Source: Phaeovulum vinaykumarii
GTDB taxonomy: Bacteria > Pseudomonadota > Alphaproteobacteria > Rhodobacterales > Rhodobacteraceae
Assembly (NCBI RefSeq): GCF_900156695.1
Contig: NZ_FTOM01000002.1
Span: forward strand, 248,001 to 312,000
Direction of reading: 5' to 3'
Length of the DNA stretch: 64,000 bases
Both the position numbers and the translations under genes were made by a program. How positions within the stretch are numbered: the stretch's first letter is position 1; the number at the start of each line of letters is the position of its first letter. This document shows, one piece after another, positions 1 to 19,629 of this stretch. The notes under the pieces were generated by a model, which searched no databases, had not been told where the DNA came from, and was given only the letters and a program-made list of their open reading frames with translations.

Positions 1-1
1 G

Positions 2-3757
<3,756 letters not shown>

Positions 3758-3806
3758 GGGCGGCCCCCGCCCCCATTCGGCCATCCCCTGAGATTAAGGA
3801 CGCAAG

Positions 3807-8051
<4,245 letters not shown>

Positions 8052-8078
8052 TCGCCGCGCCTCAGGCATGAAAACTGC

Positions 8079-8117
8079 GGGACCGCGCCGGCCATCGGCG
8101 CGGTCCCTTTCGTTTTG
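8079..8117 (+). terminator. Intrinsic terminator of rpoBC
   Basis: A perfect 12-bp inverted repeat (8079-8090 with 8096-8107, GGGACCGCGCCG arm) has a 5-base loop and is followed by TTTCGTTTT. It ends the rpoB-rpoC transcript before the two membrane-protein genes that separate it from rpsL. Confidence 0.9.
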
Positions 8118-8264
8118 CGGCCCGGTTTTACGGTCACGTCTCATCGCCCGGCTTGACAGGCCCGCGTCCCGGATCAAGCGTGCCGGGGGCCCGGCAACGG
8201 GTGGTAAATGGGCAAGGGGCAGGGCCATGAACCGACGCAGCTTGACCGGCGCGCGGGGCGCGCA

Positions 8265-9149
8265 ATGAACAGGCCGGCCAATCTGTTGGGGGCCAATCTG
8301 CGCGGCGCTGCCCTGATGAGCGCCGCAATGGCGGCCTTCATCTGCAACGACGCGCTGATGAAGCAGATCACCCAGAGCCTGCCCCTGCCGCAGGCGATGG
8401 TGCTGCGCGGGCTGGTCGCGCTGGCGGGGCTGTTGCTGGTCGCGGCCTGGCGCCGGCCCTGGGCGGGGCTGCGGCTGCGCGGGCGGGATCTGCATCTGCT
8501 GGGCTGGCGGTCGCTGGCCGAGATCGGCTCGACCCTGACCTATCTGACCGCGCTGGCGCATATGCCGTTGGCCAATCTGGTGGCGATCTTGCAGGCGCTG
8601 CCGCTGGCCGTGGCGCTGACGGCCGCGCTGGTCCTGTCCGAACCTCTGGGCCGGCGGCACCTGCTGGTCATCCTGGTGGGCTTTGCCGGTGTCCTGCTGA
8701 TCGTGCGGCCGGGTCCGCAGGGCTATGACCTCTGGGCGCTTCTCGGGGTGGCGACGGTCGGGCTGGTGGTGCTGCGCGACCTGAGCACGCGGGCGATGTC
8801 GGCGGCGGTGCCCTCGCTTGTCGTGGCGATCGCCGCGGCGGCGGTGGTGACGCTGGCGGGGGCGCTGCTCAGCCTGGGAACGGGGTGGGTGCGGCCCGCG
8901 CCGGTCACGCTTGTCCAGATCGCGGGGGCGGGGGCGCTGCTGGTCGTGGGCTATCTCAGCATCGTCGCGGCCATGCGCGCAGGCGAGGTCGCGCGCATCG
9001 CCCCCTATCGCTATACCGCCCTGGTCTGGGGGCTGGGGCTGGGCTGGTTCGTCTTCGGCGAATGGCCCGAGCCGCTGGCCTGGGCGGGGGCTGCGCTGAT
9101 CGTCGGCGCGGGGCTTTACGGCTATCGCCTCTCGGGGCGGCCGGCCTAG
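8265..9149 (+). CDS. EamA/DMT-family membrane transporter
   Basis: A 294-residue integral membrane protein with the two-fold repeated, roughly ten-helix layout of the drug/metabolite transporter superfamily (EamA domains near residues 10-135 and 150-285). Recognisable pieces are the N-terminal NDALMK after the first helix and the EPLGRRHLL turn closing the first repeat. I chose the ATG at 8265; an upstream in-frame ATG at 8208 would add a charged, non-conserved 19-residue leader. The substrate cannot be read from the sequence. It sits with the PAP2 gene between rpoC and rpsL, where many bacteria have nothing. A second, more distant DMT gene lies at 30005-30952. Confidence 0.85.
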   Translation: MNRPANLLGANLRGAALMSAAMAAFICNDALMKQITQSLPLPQAMVLRGLVALAGLLLVAAWRRPWAGLRLRGRDLHLLGWRSLAEIGSTLTYLTALAHMPLANLVAILQALPLAVALTAALVLSEPLGRRHLLVILVGFAGVLLIVRPGPQGYDLWALLGVATVGLVVLRDLSTRAMSAAVPSLVVAIAAAAVVTLAGALLSLGTGWVRPAPVTLVQIAGAGALLVVGYLSIVAAMRAGEVARIAPYRYTALVWGLGLGWFVFGEWPEPLAWAGAALIVGAGLYGYRLSGRPA

Positions 9150-9228
9150 GGTCGCGGATTGCCCCGCCGCCGGGGCTCGGTTATCACGGGGCTGCCTTGC
9201 ATGCGGCGGGGACGACGAGGACGGCGCG

Positions 9229-9996
9229 ATGACGGACGACAGCACGCAGGCCGACGGCCGGCACCGCATGGCGGGACGCCGGGGCGCGCTGACATGGGCG
9301 GTGGGTCTTGCGGCGCTGACGGCGGGGCTCTTGTGGGTCTTTGCCCGCTGGCCGGAGCTGGATCTGGCGGCGACGGCGGCCTTCTTCACCCCCGGTCAGG
9401 GCTTTGCCTGGGCGCGTGTCCCGCAGCTGGTCGAGATGCGCCAGGATATCTGGGATATCGCGCTGGTGCCGCTGGCGGTGGCGCTGGTCGCGGGTCTGGC
9501 GGGGCTGGTCCTGCGCCGGGGCCGGGTGATGGGGGTGGCCACGCGGCTGTGGGGCTTTGTCGTGCTGCTCTATCTGCTGGGGCCGGGCCTTCTGGTCAAC
9601 GCGCTGCTCAAGGCGCATTGGGGGCGCGCGCGTCCCGAGACGGTGGCTGAATTCGGCGGCTCGGCGCGGTTCACCCCGCCGCATTTGCCCGCGGATCAAT
9701 GCCTGTCGAACTGTTCCTTCGTCTCGGGCGAGGCGGCGGCGGTGGCGGCGCTGGCGATCTCGGTGCATCTGGTTCTGCGCGACGCGCTGCCGGACGAACG
9801 CGCGGTGCGCCGCATCATCGACCTGTGCCTGGCGTTCCTGGTCGTGGCGGGCGCGGGGCTGCGGGTGGCCTTCGGGCGCCACTTCCTGTCCGACGTGACC
9901 CTGGCCGCCGTCCTGACCGCGCTGGTCGCGGCGATCCTGTGGGCGATCTTGCGGCCTGCGGGGCAGGGCGGCCACGGCGGGGCGCGCAGGCGCTGA
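9229..9996 (+). CDS. PAP2-superfamily membrane phosphatase
   Basis: A 255-residue polytopic membrane protein with the three phosphatase motifs of the PAP2 family. Motif 1 is K128-x6-R135-P136 (KAHWGRARP). Motif 2 reads VSGE at 165-168, where most members have PSGH. Motif 3 is R212-x5-H218-x3-D222 (GRHFLSD), whose histidine is the expected phospho-acceptor. Helices near 21-40, 75-97, 105-127, 170-185, 198-212 and 222-243 frame a periplasmic active site. Likely substrates are lipid phosphates such as undecaprenyl pyrophosphate, phosphatidate or lipid A phosphate, but the sequence does not say which. The glutamate in place of the motif-2 histidine is notable. Confidence 0.85.
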   Translation: MTDDSTQADGRHRMAGRRGALTWAVGLAALTAGLLWVFARWPELDLAATAAFFTPGQGFAWARVPQLVEMRQDIWDIALVPLAVALVAGLAGLVLRRGRVMGVATRLWGFVVLLYLLGPGLLVNALLKAHWGRARPETVAEFGGSARFTPPHLPADQCLSNCSFVSGEAAAVAALAISVHLVLRDALPDERAVRRIIDLCLAFLVVAGAGLRVAFGRHFLSDVTLAAVLTALVAAILWAILRPAGQGGHGGARRR

Positions 9997-10012
9997 CAAC
10001 CGGGCTCGTCTG

Positions 10013-10041
10013 TTGACAAGCTGTCCGACTCCCCCTATAGC
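10013..10041 (+). promoter_or_regulatory. Sigma70-type promoter candidate for the str operon
   Basis: A perfect TTGACA -35 box (10013-10018) is followed after 17 bases by TATAGC (10036-10041). It lies about 220 bases before the rpsL start, implying a long leader for rpsL-rpsG-fusA-tuf. Confidence 0.75.
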
Positions 10042-10211
10042 CCGCCTACCTGACGGGCGAGCCATGCCTGCCGGGGGCCAAACATGTTCCTGTGGTCAAG
10101 ATCCGGGCCGCCGCCCCGATCCTCTGGAATTCCACCGCGTCGTCCCGAAGCAAGGGGGCGAATGCGGTTTAGGCGTTTGCGGACGCGCAGGCGCCGTGAC
10201 GAAAACTCGTG

Positions 10212-10225
10212 CGCCCCCGGGGGCG
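10212..10225 (+). promoter_or_regulatory. GC palindrome in rpsL leader
   Basis: The perfect 14-base palindrome CGCCCCCGGGGGCG lies 35 bases upstream of the rpsL start within the presumed leader. It could form a hairpin or act as a protein site. Function is inferred only from position. Confidence 0.35.
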
Positions 10226-10260
10226 TGAAACAGAACGGTTGAGAACGGGAAAGCACCGGA

Positions 10261-10632
10261 ATGCCGACGATTCAACAGCTGATCCGCAAACCGCGGGATC
10301 CGAAAGTCAAACGGTCCAAGTCGCAGCACTTGGAATCCTGCCCGCAAAAGCGCGGCGTCTGCACGCGCGTCTACACCACGACGCCGAAGAAGCCGAACTC
10401 CGCTATGCGGAAAGTTGCCAAGGTTCGCCTGACCAACGGTTATGAAGTGATCAGCTACATCCCCGGCGAAAAACACAACCTGCAAGAACACTCGGTCGTG
10501 CTGATCCGCGGCGGCCGCGTCAAGGACCTTCCCGGCGTTCGTTACCACATCCTGCGCGGCGTGCTCGACACCCAGGGCGTCAAGGATCGTCGTCAGCGCC
10601 GCTCGAAATACGGCGCCAAGCGTCCGAAGTAA
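10261..10632 (+). CDS. rpsL: 30S ribosomal protein S12
   Basis: S12 of 123 residues, part of the decoding centre of the small subunit. The diagnostic KKPNSAMRK loop and the [10 protein letters not shown] loop are both intact. Lys43 and Lys88, the usual streptomycin-resistance positions, are wild type, and Asp89 is the residue that RimO methylthiolates in other bacteria. It is the first gene of the str operon, 12 bases ahead of rpsG, behind a strong promoter candidate and a roughly 220-base leader. Confidence 0.98.
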   Translation: MPTIQQLIRKPRDPKVKRSKSQHLESCPQKRGVCTRVYTTTPKKPNSAMRKVAKVRLTNGYEVISYIPGEKHNLQEHSVVLIRGGRVKDLPGVRYHILRGVLDTQGVKDRRQRRSKYGAKRPK

Positions 10633-11115
<483 letters not shown>

Positions 11116-11127
11116 GAGGAACAGATC

Positions 11128-13251
<2,124 letters not shown>

Positions 13252-13298
13252 GGGCAGGGCGACAGCCCTCCCCTCACCCCACGGAACAGGAGGCCATC

Positions 13299-14474
13299 AT
13301 GGCAAAGGCAAAGTTTGAACGGACGAAACCGCACGTCAACATCGGCACGATCGGCCACGTTGACCACGGGAAGACGACGCTGACGGCTGCGATCACGAAA
13401 TACTTCGGCGAGTTCAAGGCCTACGACCAGATCGACGGCGCGCCGGAAGAGAAGGCGCGCGGGATCACGATCTCGACGGCGCACGTTGAATACGAGACGG
13501 AGAGCCGTCACTACGCGCACGTGGACTGCCCCGGCCACGCCGACTACGTGAAGAACATGATCACGGGTGCGGCGCAGATGGACGGCGCGATCCTGGTTGT
13601 GAACGCGGCCGACGGCCCGATGCCGCAGACGCGCGAACACATCCTGCTGGGCCGTCAGGTCGGCATTCCGTTCATGGTGGTTTACCTGAACAAGGTTGAC
13701 CAGGTGGATGACGAGGAACTGCTGGAGCTGGTCGAGATGGAAGTGCGCGAGCTTCTGTCGTCCTACGACTACCCCGGCGACGACATCCCGATCATCAAGG
13801 GGTCGGCTCTGGCCGCTCTGGAAGGCCGCGACGAGGAAATCGGCGAGAAGTCGATCCGCGCGCTGCTGGAAGCCTGCGACAGCTACATCCCGACGCCGGA
13901 ACGTGCGGTTGACCAGCCGTTCCTGATGCCGATCGAGGACGTGTTCTCGATCTCGGGCCGCGGCACGGTGGTGACCGGGCGTGTGGAACGCGGTGTGATC
14001 AACGTCGGCGACGAGATCGAGATCGTGGGGATCCGCGACACCAAGAAGACGGTGTGCACGGGCGTCGAGATGTTCCGCAAGCTGCTGGATCGCGGTGAGG
14101 CGGGCGACAACATCGGCGCGCTGCTGCGCGGCGTGGACCGTGACGGCGTGGAGCGCGGCCAGGTGCTGTGCAAGCCCGGCTCGGTGAAACCGCACACCAA
14201 GTTCGAGGCCGAGGCCTACATCCTGACCAAGGAAGAAGGTGGCCGTCACACGCCGTTCTTCGCCAACTACCGCCCGCAGTTCTACTTCCGCACGACCGAC
14301 GTGACGGGCACGGTGAAACTGCCGGAAGGCACGGAAATGGTGATGCCGGGTGACAACCTGAAGTTCGAGGTCGAACTGATCGCCCCGATCGCCATGGAAG
14401 AGAAACTGCGCTTCGCCATCCGCGAAGGCGGCCGCACCGTCGGCGCCGGCGTCGTCTCGAAAATCATCGAGTAA
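13299..14474 (+). CDS. tuf: Elongation factor Tu
   Basis: EF-Tu of 391 residues, carrying aminoacyl-tRNA to the ribosome. GTP-binding elements are GHVDHGKT (19-26), DCPGH (from 76) and NKVD (131-134). Domains 2 and 3 follow with the [13 protein letters not shown] strand and the C-terminal [10 protein letters not shown] strong GGAGG ribosome site precedes the ATG. Codon choice is extremely uniform, as expected for a very highly expressed gene. Proteobacteria often have two copies; only this one is in the window. A hairpin with a seven-T run follows. Confidence 0.98.
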   Translation: MAKAKFERTKPHVNIGTIGHVDHGKTTLTAAITKYFGEFKAYDQIDGAPEEKARGITISTAHVEYETESRHYAHVDCPGHADYVKNMITGAAQMDGAILVVNAADGPMPQTREHILLGRQVGIPFMVVYLNKVDQVDDEELLELVEMEVRELLSSYDYPGDDIPIIKGSALAALEGRDEEIGEKSIRALLEACDSYIPTPERAVDQPFLMPIEDVFSISGRGTVVTGRVERGVINVGDEIEIVGIRDTKKTVCTGVEMFRKLLDRGEAGDNIGALLRGVDRDGVERGQVLCKPGSVKPHTKFEAEAYILTKEEGGRHTPFFANYRPQFYFRTTDVTGTVKLPEGTEMVMPGDNLKFEVELIAPIAMEEKLRFAIREGGRTVGAGVVSKIIE

Positions 14475-14528
14475 CGTCCGTTTCTGGCTGAATTCCGGTT
14501 CCGCGCCTCGGCGCGGGGCCGGCCCCCT

Positions 14529-14558
14529 CGGGGCCCTCGGGCCCCGCTCCGTTTTTTT
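14529..14558 (+). terminator. Intrinsic terminator after tuf
   Basis: A GC-only stem (14529-14534 with 14541-14546, extendable inward) is followed by CTCC and a run of seven T (14552-14558). Further GC-rich inverted repeats lie just upstream. It separates the str operon from rpsJ. Confidence 0.8.
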
Positions 14559-14592
14559 CGGTTCGAAGCAGGTCGGGCATGAGGTCCGGTCT

Positions 14593-14621
14593 GCCTCTCA
14601 ACCGCAGCCCCCGCGAGAGGC
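14593..14621 (+). promoter_or_regulatory. Hairpin abutting the rpsJ ribosome site
   Basis: GCCTCTC (14593-14599) pairs with GAGAGGC (14615-14621) directly before the AAGGA ribosome site and the rpsJ ATG at 14629. It may influence translation initiation of the S10 operon. In E. coli L4 acts on the S10 leader, but homology to that leader cannot be claimed. Confidence 0.35.
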
Positions 14622-14628
14622 AAGGACT

Positions 14629-14937
14629 ATGCAAGGTCAGAACATTCGCATCCGGCTGAAGGCCTTCGATTACCGCGTGCTGGACGCCAGCACGCAGGAA
14701 ATCGTGAACACGGCCAAGCGCACGGGTGCTCAGGTCCGCGGGCCCATCCCGCTGCCCAACAAGATCGAGAAATTCACCGTTCTCCGCGGTCCGCACATCG
14801 ACAAGAAGTCGCGCGACCAATGGGAGATCCGGACGCACAAGCGTCTTCTGGACATCGTCGACCCGACCCCGCAGACGGTCGACGCGCTGATGAAGCTTGA
14901 CCTCGCCGCCGGCGTGGATGTCGAGATCAAGGTCTGA
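14629..14937 (+). CDS. rpsJ: 30S ribosomal protein S10
   Basis: S10 of 102 residues, a 30S head protein that also takes part in Nus-factor antitermination. The [13 protein letters not shown] start, the GPIPLPNK loop and the conserved [13 protein letters not shown] segment are present. It opens the S10 gene set about 70 bases after the tuf terminator and is followed 13 bases later by rplC. Confidence 0.98.
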   Translation: MQGQNIRIRLKAFDYRVLDASTQEIVNTAKRTGAQVRGPIPLPNKIEKFTVLRGPHIDKKSRDQWEIRTHKRLLDIVDPTPQTVDALMKLDLAAGVDVEIKV

Positions 14938-14950
14938 GGAGGGCACTGGG

Positions 14951-15667
14951 ATGCTGCGTTCTGGTGTTATCGCCAAGAAGCTGGGCATGACCCGGCTGTT
15001 CATGGAAGACGGCCGCCAGGTTCCGGTGACCGTCCTGTCGCTTGACGGCTGCCAGGTGGTCGCTCAGCGCACGGTCGAGAAAGACGGCTACACCGCCGTT
15101 CAGCTCGGCGCGGGTGCGGCCAAGGCCAAGCGGACCACTGCCGCGCTGCGCGGTCACTTCGCCAAGGCGAATGTGGCCCCCAAGCGCAAGCTGGTGGAAT
15201 TCCGCGTCAGCCCGGAAAACCTGATCGACGTGGGGGCCGAGATCTCGGCCGATCACTACGCCGAGGGTCAGTTCGTCGACATCGCCGGCACCTCGATCGG
15301 TAAGGGCTTTGCCGGTGCGATGAAGCGCCATAACTTCGGTGGTCTGCGCGCCTCGCACGGCGTGTCGATCAGCCACCGTTCGCATGGTTCGACCGGCCAG
15401 TGCCAGGACCCCGGCAAGGTGTTCAAGGGCAAGAAGATGGCCGGCCACATGGGCGCTGCTCGTGTGACCACGCAGAACATTCAGGTCGTGAAGACCGACG
15501 CCGACCGCGGCCTGATCATGGTCAAGGGCTCGGTGCCGGGCTCGAAGGGCGGCTGGGTGACGATCAAGGACGCGGTCAAGAAACCGCTGCCCGAGAACGT
15601 CCCGACGCCGGCCGCGATCCGTTCGGACGCCGCTGCCGAAGCTCCGGCCGAAGGGGGTGAGGAATGA
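14951..15667 (+). CDS. rplC: 50S ribosomal protein L3
   Basis: L3 of 238 residues, an early 50S assembly protein near the peptidyl-transferase centre. The start at 14951 ([14 protein letters not shown]) follows a GAGGAGG ribosome site; longer in-frame starts would run into rpsJ. Diagnostic features are the [20 protein letters not shown] loop with its methylatable glutamine and the KMAGHMG motif. An Ala/Glu-rich tail of about 20 residues is typical of alphaproteobacterial L3. The stop overlaps the rplD start as ATGA, so the two genes are translationally coupled. Confidence 0.97.
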   Translation: MLRSGVIAKKLGMTRLFMEDGRQVPVTVLSLDGCQVVAQRTVEKDGYTAVQLGAGAAKAKRTTAALRGHFAKANVAPKRKLVEFRVSPENLIDVGAEISADHYAEGQFVDIAGTSIGKGFAGAMKRHNFGGLRASHGVSISHRSHGSTGQCQDPGKVFKGKKMAGHMGAARVTTQNIQVVKTDADRGLIMVKGSVPGSKGGWVTIKDAVKKPLPENVPTPAAIRSDAAAEAPAEGGEE

Positions 15668-16284
15668 AACTTGATGTGATCAAGCTCGACGCGGGCAAGG
15701 CCGGCGAAATCGAGCTGGCGGACGAAATCTTCGGTCTCGCGCCGCGTGCCGACATCCTGCACCGCGTGGTGCGCTGGCAGCGCGCCAAGGCGCAAGCCGG
15801 CACCCATTCGGTTCTGGGCAAGTCCGACGTGTCCTATTCGACGAAGAAGATCTATCGTCAGAAGGGCACCGGGGGCGCGCGTCACGGCTCGAAGAAGGCG
15901 CCGATCTTCCGCCACGGCGGCACCTACAAGGGCCCGACCCCGCGCAGCCATGCGCATGATCTGCCCAAGAAGTTCCGCGCTCTGGGTCTCAAGCACGCGC
16001 TGTCGGCCAAGGCCGGCGCGGGCGAGCTGGTGATCCTCGAGGCGGCGACGATGGCCGAAGCCAAGACCGCGCAACTGGCGAAAGCCGCGCGCGAGCTGGG
16101 CTGGAAGCGCGTGCTGATCATCGACGGCGCCGAGATCGACGAGAACTTCGCCCGTGCGGCGCAGAACCTCGACGGCATCGACGTGCTGCCCTCGATCGGC
16201 GCCAACGTCTATGACATCCTCAAGCGTGACACGCTGGTGCTCACGAAGGCGGGTGTCGAAGCTCTGGAGGCTCGCCTGAAATGA
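15664..16284 (+). CDS. rplD: 50S ribosomal protein L4
   Basis: L4 of 206 residues, lining the peptide exit tunnel. The extended loop with [20 protein letters not shown] is clear. In E. coli L4 also represses its operon. It overlaps rplC by 4 bases at the start and rplW by 4 bases at the end (ATGA junctions), so rplC, rplD and rplW form a tightly coupled trio. Confidence 0.98.
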   Translation: MKLDVIKLDAGKAGEIELADEIFGLAPRADILHRVVRWQRAKAQAGTHSVLGKSDVSYSTKKIYRQKGTGGARHGSKKAPIFRHGGTYKGPTPRSHAHDLPKKFRALGLKHALSAKAGAGELVILEAATMAEAKTAQLAKAARELGWKRVLIIDGAEIDENFARAAQNLDGIDVLPSIGANVYDILKRDTLVLTKAGVEALEARLK

Positions 16285-16577
16285 GCACGAAGCCCGAACA
16301 CTACGACGTGATCGTCAAGCCGGTCATCACCGAAAAGGCCACCATGGCCAGCGAAGCCGGTGCGGTGGTCTTCCAGGTGGCGCGCGACGCCACCAAGCCC
16401 GCCATCAAGGAAGCGGTCGAGGCGCTGTTCAATGTCAAGGTCAAGGCGGTCAACACCGTCCTGACCAAGGGCAAGACCAAGCGCTTCCGCGGCCGCCCCG
16501 GCGTGCGCTCGGACGTCAAGAAAGCCTATGTCACGCTCGAGGATGGAAACACTATCGACGTGACCACGGGCCTCTGA
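16281..16577 (+). CDS. rplW: 50S ribosomal protein L23
   Basis: L23 of 98 residues, at the tunnel exit and the docking point for trigger factor and SRP. The KPVITEKAT start and the [17 protein letters not shown] segment are family hallmarks. It overlaps rplD by 4 bases. A perfect 10-bp terminator-like hairpin follows 17 bases after its stop, and the gap to rplB (172 bases) is unusually long for this gene set. Confidence 0.98.
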   Translation: MSTKPEHYDVIVKPVITEKATMASEAGAVVFQVARDATKPAIKEAVEALFNVKVKAVNTVLTKGKTKRFRGRPGVRSDVKKAYVTLEDGNTIDVTTGL

Positions 16578-16594
16578 TAGAAGGCACCGACTCA

Positions 16595-16628
16595 GCGGCC
16601 CCGGAGTTCCGGGGCCGCGGTTCATTTT
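16595..16628 (+). terminator. Terminator/attenuator-like hairpin between rplW and rplB
   Basis: A perfect 10-bp stem (GCGGCCCCGG, 16595-16604, with 16609-16618) has an AGTT loop and is followed by GGTTCATTTT. The T run is interrupted, so partial termination or attenuation inside the S10 operon is more likely than a full stop. Confidence 0.65.
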
Positions 16629-16631
16629 GAT

Positions 16632-16670
16632 GCGGCCCGCCCGTATCGGCCATGTGCCGGGGCGGGCCGC
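16632..16670 (+). promoter_or_regulatory. Large stem-loop in rplB leader
   Basis: GCGGCCCGCCC (16632-16642) pairs with 16660-16670 over 11 bases. A short inner stem CGGC/GCCG forms within the loop. A third small hairpin follows near 16684-16701. Together with the preceding terminator-like hairpin they give rplB a structured leader of about 155 bases. Confidence 0.45.
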
Positions 16671-16749
16671 GTCAATACCCACACCGGGGGTTGCCCCTCG
16701 GTTCACGACGAAACGGACCTCTGGTCCAAGGCAACGGAAGACAGAAAGC

Positions 16750-17586
16750 ATGGCACTCAAGTCGTATAAGCCGACGACGCCGGGCCAGCGTGGGCTGGTT
16801 CTGATCGACCGTTCGGAGCTTTGGAAAGGTCGCCCGGTCAAGACCCTCACGGAGGGTCTGACCAAGTCGGGCGGCCGGAACAACACCGGACGTATCACGA
16901 TGCGCCGCATGGGCGGGGGCGCCAAGCGCCTCTACCGCGTGGTGGATTTCAAGCGCAACAAGTTCGACATGGCGGCGGTCGTCGAGCGGATCGAATATGA
17001 CCCGAACCGCACCGCCTTCATCGCGCTGATCAAATATGACGACGGCGAGCTGGCCTATATCCTGGCCCCGCAGCGTCTGGCCGTGGGCGACAAGGTCGTC
17101 TCGGGCGCCAAGGTCGACGTCAAGCCGGGCAACGCGATGCCGTTCTCGGGCATGCCGATCGGCACGATCGTGCACAACGTCGAGCTGAAGCCCGGCAAGG
17201 GTGGCCAGCTGGCGCGCGCCGCGGGCACCTATGCCCAATTCGTCGGCCGCGACGGTGGCTATGCCCAGATCCGCCTGTCGTCGGGCGAGCTGCGCATGGT
17301 TCGTCAGGAATGCATGGCGACGGTGGGCGCGGTGTCGAACGCCGACCATTCGAACCAGGACCTCGGGAAAGCAGGCCGCAACCGTCACCTCGGCATCCGT
17401 CCGAGCGTCCGCGGTGTCGCCATGAACCCGATCGACCACCCGCACGGCGGTGGTGAAGGCCGCACCTCGGGCGGTCGGCATCCGGTCACCCCGTGGGGCA
17501 AGGGCACCAAGGGCAACCGCACCCGTAAGAACAAGGCGACGGACAAGTATATCGTTCGTTCGCGTCACGCGAAGAAGGGGCGCTGA
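16750..17586 (+). CDS. rplB: 50S ribosomal protein L2
   Basis: L2 of 278 residues, essential for subunit joining and peptidyl-transferase function. The start is the ATG at 16750 ([15 protein letters not shown]); an upstream frame extension to 16627 would cross the leader hairpins and has no L2 similarity. The C-terminal [13 protein letters not shown] motif contains the conserved histidine near the catalytic centre. A structured 172-base gap precedes it, and only 3 bases separate it from rpsS. Confidence 0.98.
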   Translation: MALKSYKPTTPGQRGLVLIDRSELWKGRPVKTLTEGLTKSGGRNNTGRITMRRMGGGAKRLYRVVDFKRNKFDMAAVVERIEYDPNRTAFIALIKYDDGELAYILAPQRLAVGDKVVSGAKVDVKPGNAMPFSGMPIGTIVHNVELKPGKGGQLARAAGTYAQFVGRDGGYAQIRLSSGELRMVRQECMATVGAVSNADHSNQDLGKAGRNRHLGIRPSVRGVAMNPIDHPHGGGEGRTSGGRHPVTPWGKGTKGNRTRKNKATDKYIVRSRHAKKGR

Positions 17587-17589
17587 TCC

Positions 17590-17868
17590 ATGGCACGTTC
17601 TGTTTGGAAAGGTCCTTTCGTCGACGCTTATCTGCTGAAGAAGGCAGAGAAGGCGCGCGCTTCGGGCAAGGGCGAAGTGATCAAGATCTGGTCGCGCCGC
17701 TCCACCATCCTGCCGCAATTCGTGGGTCTGACCTTCGGCGTCTACAATGGCCACAAGCATATCCCGGTGAACGTCACCGAGGAGATGATCGGCCAGAAGT
17801 TCGGCGAATACTCGCCCACGCGGACCTACTACGGCCACGCCGCCGACAAGAAAGCCAAGAGGAAGTAA
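17590..17868 (+). CDS. rpsS: 30S ribosomal protein S19
   Basis: S19 of 92 residues, in the 30S head beside S13. It begins [12 protein letters not shown] and contains [19 protein letters not shown] and the [15 protein letters not shown] tail region, all typical. It sits 3 bases after rplB and 3 bases before rplV. Confidence 0.98.
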   Translation: MARSVWKGPFVDAYLLKKAEKARASGKGEVIKIWSRRSTILPQFVGLTFGVYNGHKHIPVNVTEEMIGQKFGEYSPTRTYYGHAADKKAKRK

Positions 17869-17871
17869 GCC

Positions 17872-18252
17872 ATGGGTAAGGAAAAGAATCCGCGCCGCGT
17901 GGCGGACAACGAGGCGATGGCCAAGTCCAAGATGCTGCGCGTCTCGCCGCAGAAGCTGAACCTTGTCGCCGGTCTGATCCGCGGCAAGCGTGTGGACCGC
18001 GCCCTTGCGGACCTGACGTTCTCGAAGAAACGCATCGCCGACGACGTGAAGAAATGCCTTCAGTCGGCCATCGCCAACGCCGAGAACAACCACGGCCTTG
18101 ACGTCGACAACCTGGTGGTTGCCGAAGCCTGGGTTGGCAAGAACCTCGTGATGAAGCGCGGCCGTCCGCGGGCGCGTGGCCGTTTCGGCCGCATCATGAA
18201 GCCGTTTGCTGAAATCACCATCAAGGTGCGTCAAGTCGAGGAGCGTGCGTAA
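17872..18252 (+). CDS. rplV: 50S ribosomal protein L22
   Basis: L22 of 126 residues, which shapes the exit tunnel. The [15 protein letters not shown] helix and the tunnel hairpin [13 protein letters not shown] are present. The hairpin tip is intact, with no macrolide-type deletion. An extension of about 15 residues precedes the conserved core, as in related alphaproteobacteria. Its stop shares a base with the rpsC start (TAATG). Confidence 0.97.
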   Translation: MGKEKNPRRVADNEAMAKSKMLRVSPQKLNLVAGLIRGKRVDRALADLTFSKKRIADDVKKCLQSAIANAENNHGLDVDNLVVAEAWVGKNLVMKRGRPRARGRFGRIMKPFAEITIKVRQVEERA

Positions 18253-18962
18253 TGGGTCAGAAGGTCAACCCGATCGGCATGCGTCTCCAGGTCAACCGCA
18301 CCTGGGACAGCCGCTGGTTCGCCGAAAGCAAGGACTACGGGAACCTGCTTCTCGAAGACCTGCGGATGCGCGAATTCATCCACAAGGAAGCCAAGCAGGC
18401 CGGCGTCAGCCGCGTGATCATCGAGCGCCCGCACAAGAAGTGCCGCGTCACGATCCACGCCGCCCGTCCCGGCGTGATCATCGGCAAGAAGGGCGCCGAC
18501 ATCGAGGTGCTGCGCAAGAAGCTGGCCAACATGACCAGCTCGGAGCTGCACCTCAACATCGTCGAGGTTCGCAAGCCGGAAGTCGACGCCCAGCTGGTGG
18601 CGGAATCGATCGCCCAGCAGCTTGAGCGCCGCGTCTCGTTCCGTCGCGCCATGAAGCGCGCGGTTCAGAACGCGATGCGCATGGGCGCGCTCGGGATCCG
18701 GGTGAACGTGTCGGGCCGCCTGGGCGGCGCCGAGATCGCGCGCACCGAGTGGTACCGTGAAGGCCGCGTGCCGCTGCACACGCTTCGTGCCGACATCGAC
18801 TATGCGCTGTCGGAAGCCTCGACCCCCTATGGGATCATCGGGGTGAAGGTCTGGATCTTCAAGGGCGAGATCATGGAGCACGATCCGCAGGCGCGTGACC
18901 GCCGTGCGGCTGCGGCCCAGGACGGCCCGGCGCCCCGCGGCCCGCGCCGCGACGCCCGCTGA
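18252..18962 (+). CDS. rpsC: 30S ribosomal protein S3
   Basis: S3 of 236 residues, at the mRNA entry tunnel with helicase activity. It opens [11 protein letters not shown] and carries the KH-type [17 protein letters not shown] motif and the [20 protein letters not shown] segment. The C-terminal tail is rich in Arg and Ala. It is coupled to rplV by a TAATG overlap and followed 13 bases later by rplP. Confidence 0.98.
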   Translation: MGQKVNPIGMRLQVNRTWDSRWFAESKDYGNLLLEDLRMREFIHKEAKQAGVSRVIIERPHKKCRVTIHAARPGVIIGKKGADIEVLRKKLANMTSSELHLNIVEVRKPEVDAQLVAESIAQQLERRVSFRRAMKRAVQNAMRMGALGIRVNVSGRLGGAEIARTEWYREGRVPLHTLRADIDYALSEASTPYGIIGVKVWIFKGEIMEHDPQARDRRAAAAQDGPAPRGPRRDAR

Positions 18963-18975
18963 GGAGAACTGAAAG

Positions 18976-19389
18976 ATGCTGCAACCTAAACGGACGAAGT
19001 TCCGCAAACAGCACAAGGGCCGTATCCACGGCGAAGCCAAGGGCGGGTTCAACCTGAACTTCGGTTCCTTCGGCCTCAAGGCGACCCAGCCCGAGCGGAT
19101 CACCGCGCGGCAGATCGAGGCGGCCCGCCGCGCGATCACCCGCCACATGAAACGTCAGGGCCGCGTCTGGATCCGCGTCTTCCCGGACACCCCGGTGTCC
19201 TCGAAGCCGACCGAGGTTCGGATGGGTAAAGGCAAGGGCTCGGTGGATTACTGGGCCGCCAAGATCAAGCCGGGCCGCGTCATGTTCGAGATCGACGGCG
19301 TGGCCGAGCCGATCGCGCGTGAAGCCCTGCGCCTGGGCGCCAACAAGCTTCCGGTGGCCTGCCGGATCGTGGCGCGCGAAGACTGGTGA
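18976..19389 (+). CDS. rplP: 50S ribosomal protein L16
   Basis: L16 of 137 residues, which helps position tRNA at the A site. The [16 protein letters not shown] start, the [16 protein letters not shown] segment and the [14 protein letters not shown] loop identify it. Unlike the usual arrangement, rpmC does not follow immediately: a clear intrinsic terminator and a 240-base gap come first, so rplP probably ends one transcript. Confidence 0.98.
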   Translation: MLQPKRTKFRKQHKGRIHGEAKGGFNLNFGSFGLKATQPERITARQIEAARRAITRHMKRQGRVWIRVFPDTPVSSKPTEVRMGKGKGSVDYWAAKIKPGRVMFEIDGVAEPIAREALRLGANKLPVACRIVAREDW

Positions 19390-19410
19390 TCCCGGTCTGA
19401 GAGAGATGAA

Positions 19411-19436
19411 CCCCCGCCCGTCCGGCGGGGGTTTTT
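19411..19436 (+). terminator. Intrinsic terminator between rplP and rpmC
   Basis: CCCCCGCC (19411-19418) pairs with GGCGGGGG (19424-19431) around a 5-base loop, followed by TTTTT. This textbook terminator lies inside what is usually one continuous S10-spc transcript. Confidence 0.85.
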
Positions 19437-19499
19437 CGTTGGCCGAACCGGGCCCCGCGGGGCTGCGGCGCGGCACGCGAGATAAGGGGAAAGCGGCGC

Positions 19500-19528
19500 T
19501 TGCAATACTGCGGGGAATCGCGTATCGA
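19500..19528 (+). promoter_or_regulatory. Promoter candidate for rpmC and the spc genes
   Basis: TTGCAA (19500-19505), a 17-base spacer and TATCGA (19523-19528) lie about 100 bases upstream of rpmC and just after the rplP terminator. No convincing gene occupies the 240-base gap. Confidence 0.5.
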
Positions 19529-19629
19529 GCGCCGTCTACGCCGTATCCACCAGACACGGAGTCACCCAAGCCCCGCACAAGAGGGGGGCTCATGGGGCTT
19601 CCTGGTGTTTCGAAAAGGAAAGAATAGGC

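Noticed and set aside
8153-8181. TTGACA before the DMT gene at 8265
   Set aside because: The sequence 17 bases downstream (AAGCGT) is a poor -10 box; not strong enough to list.
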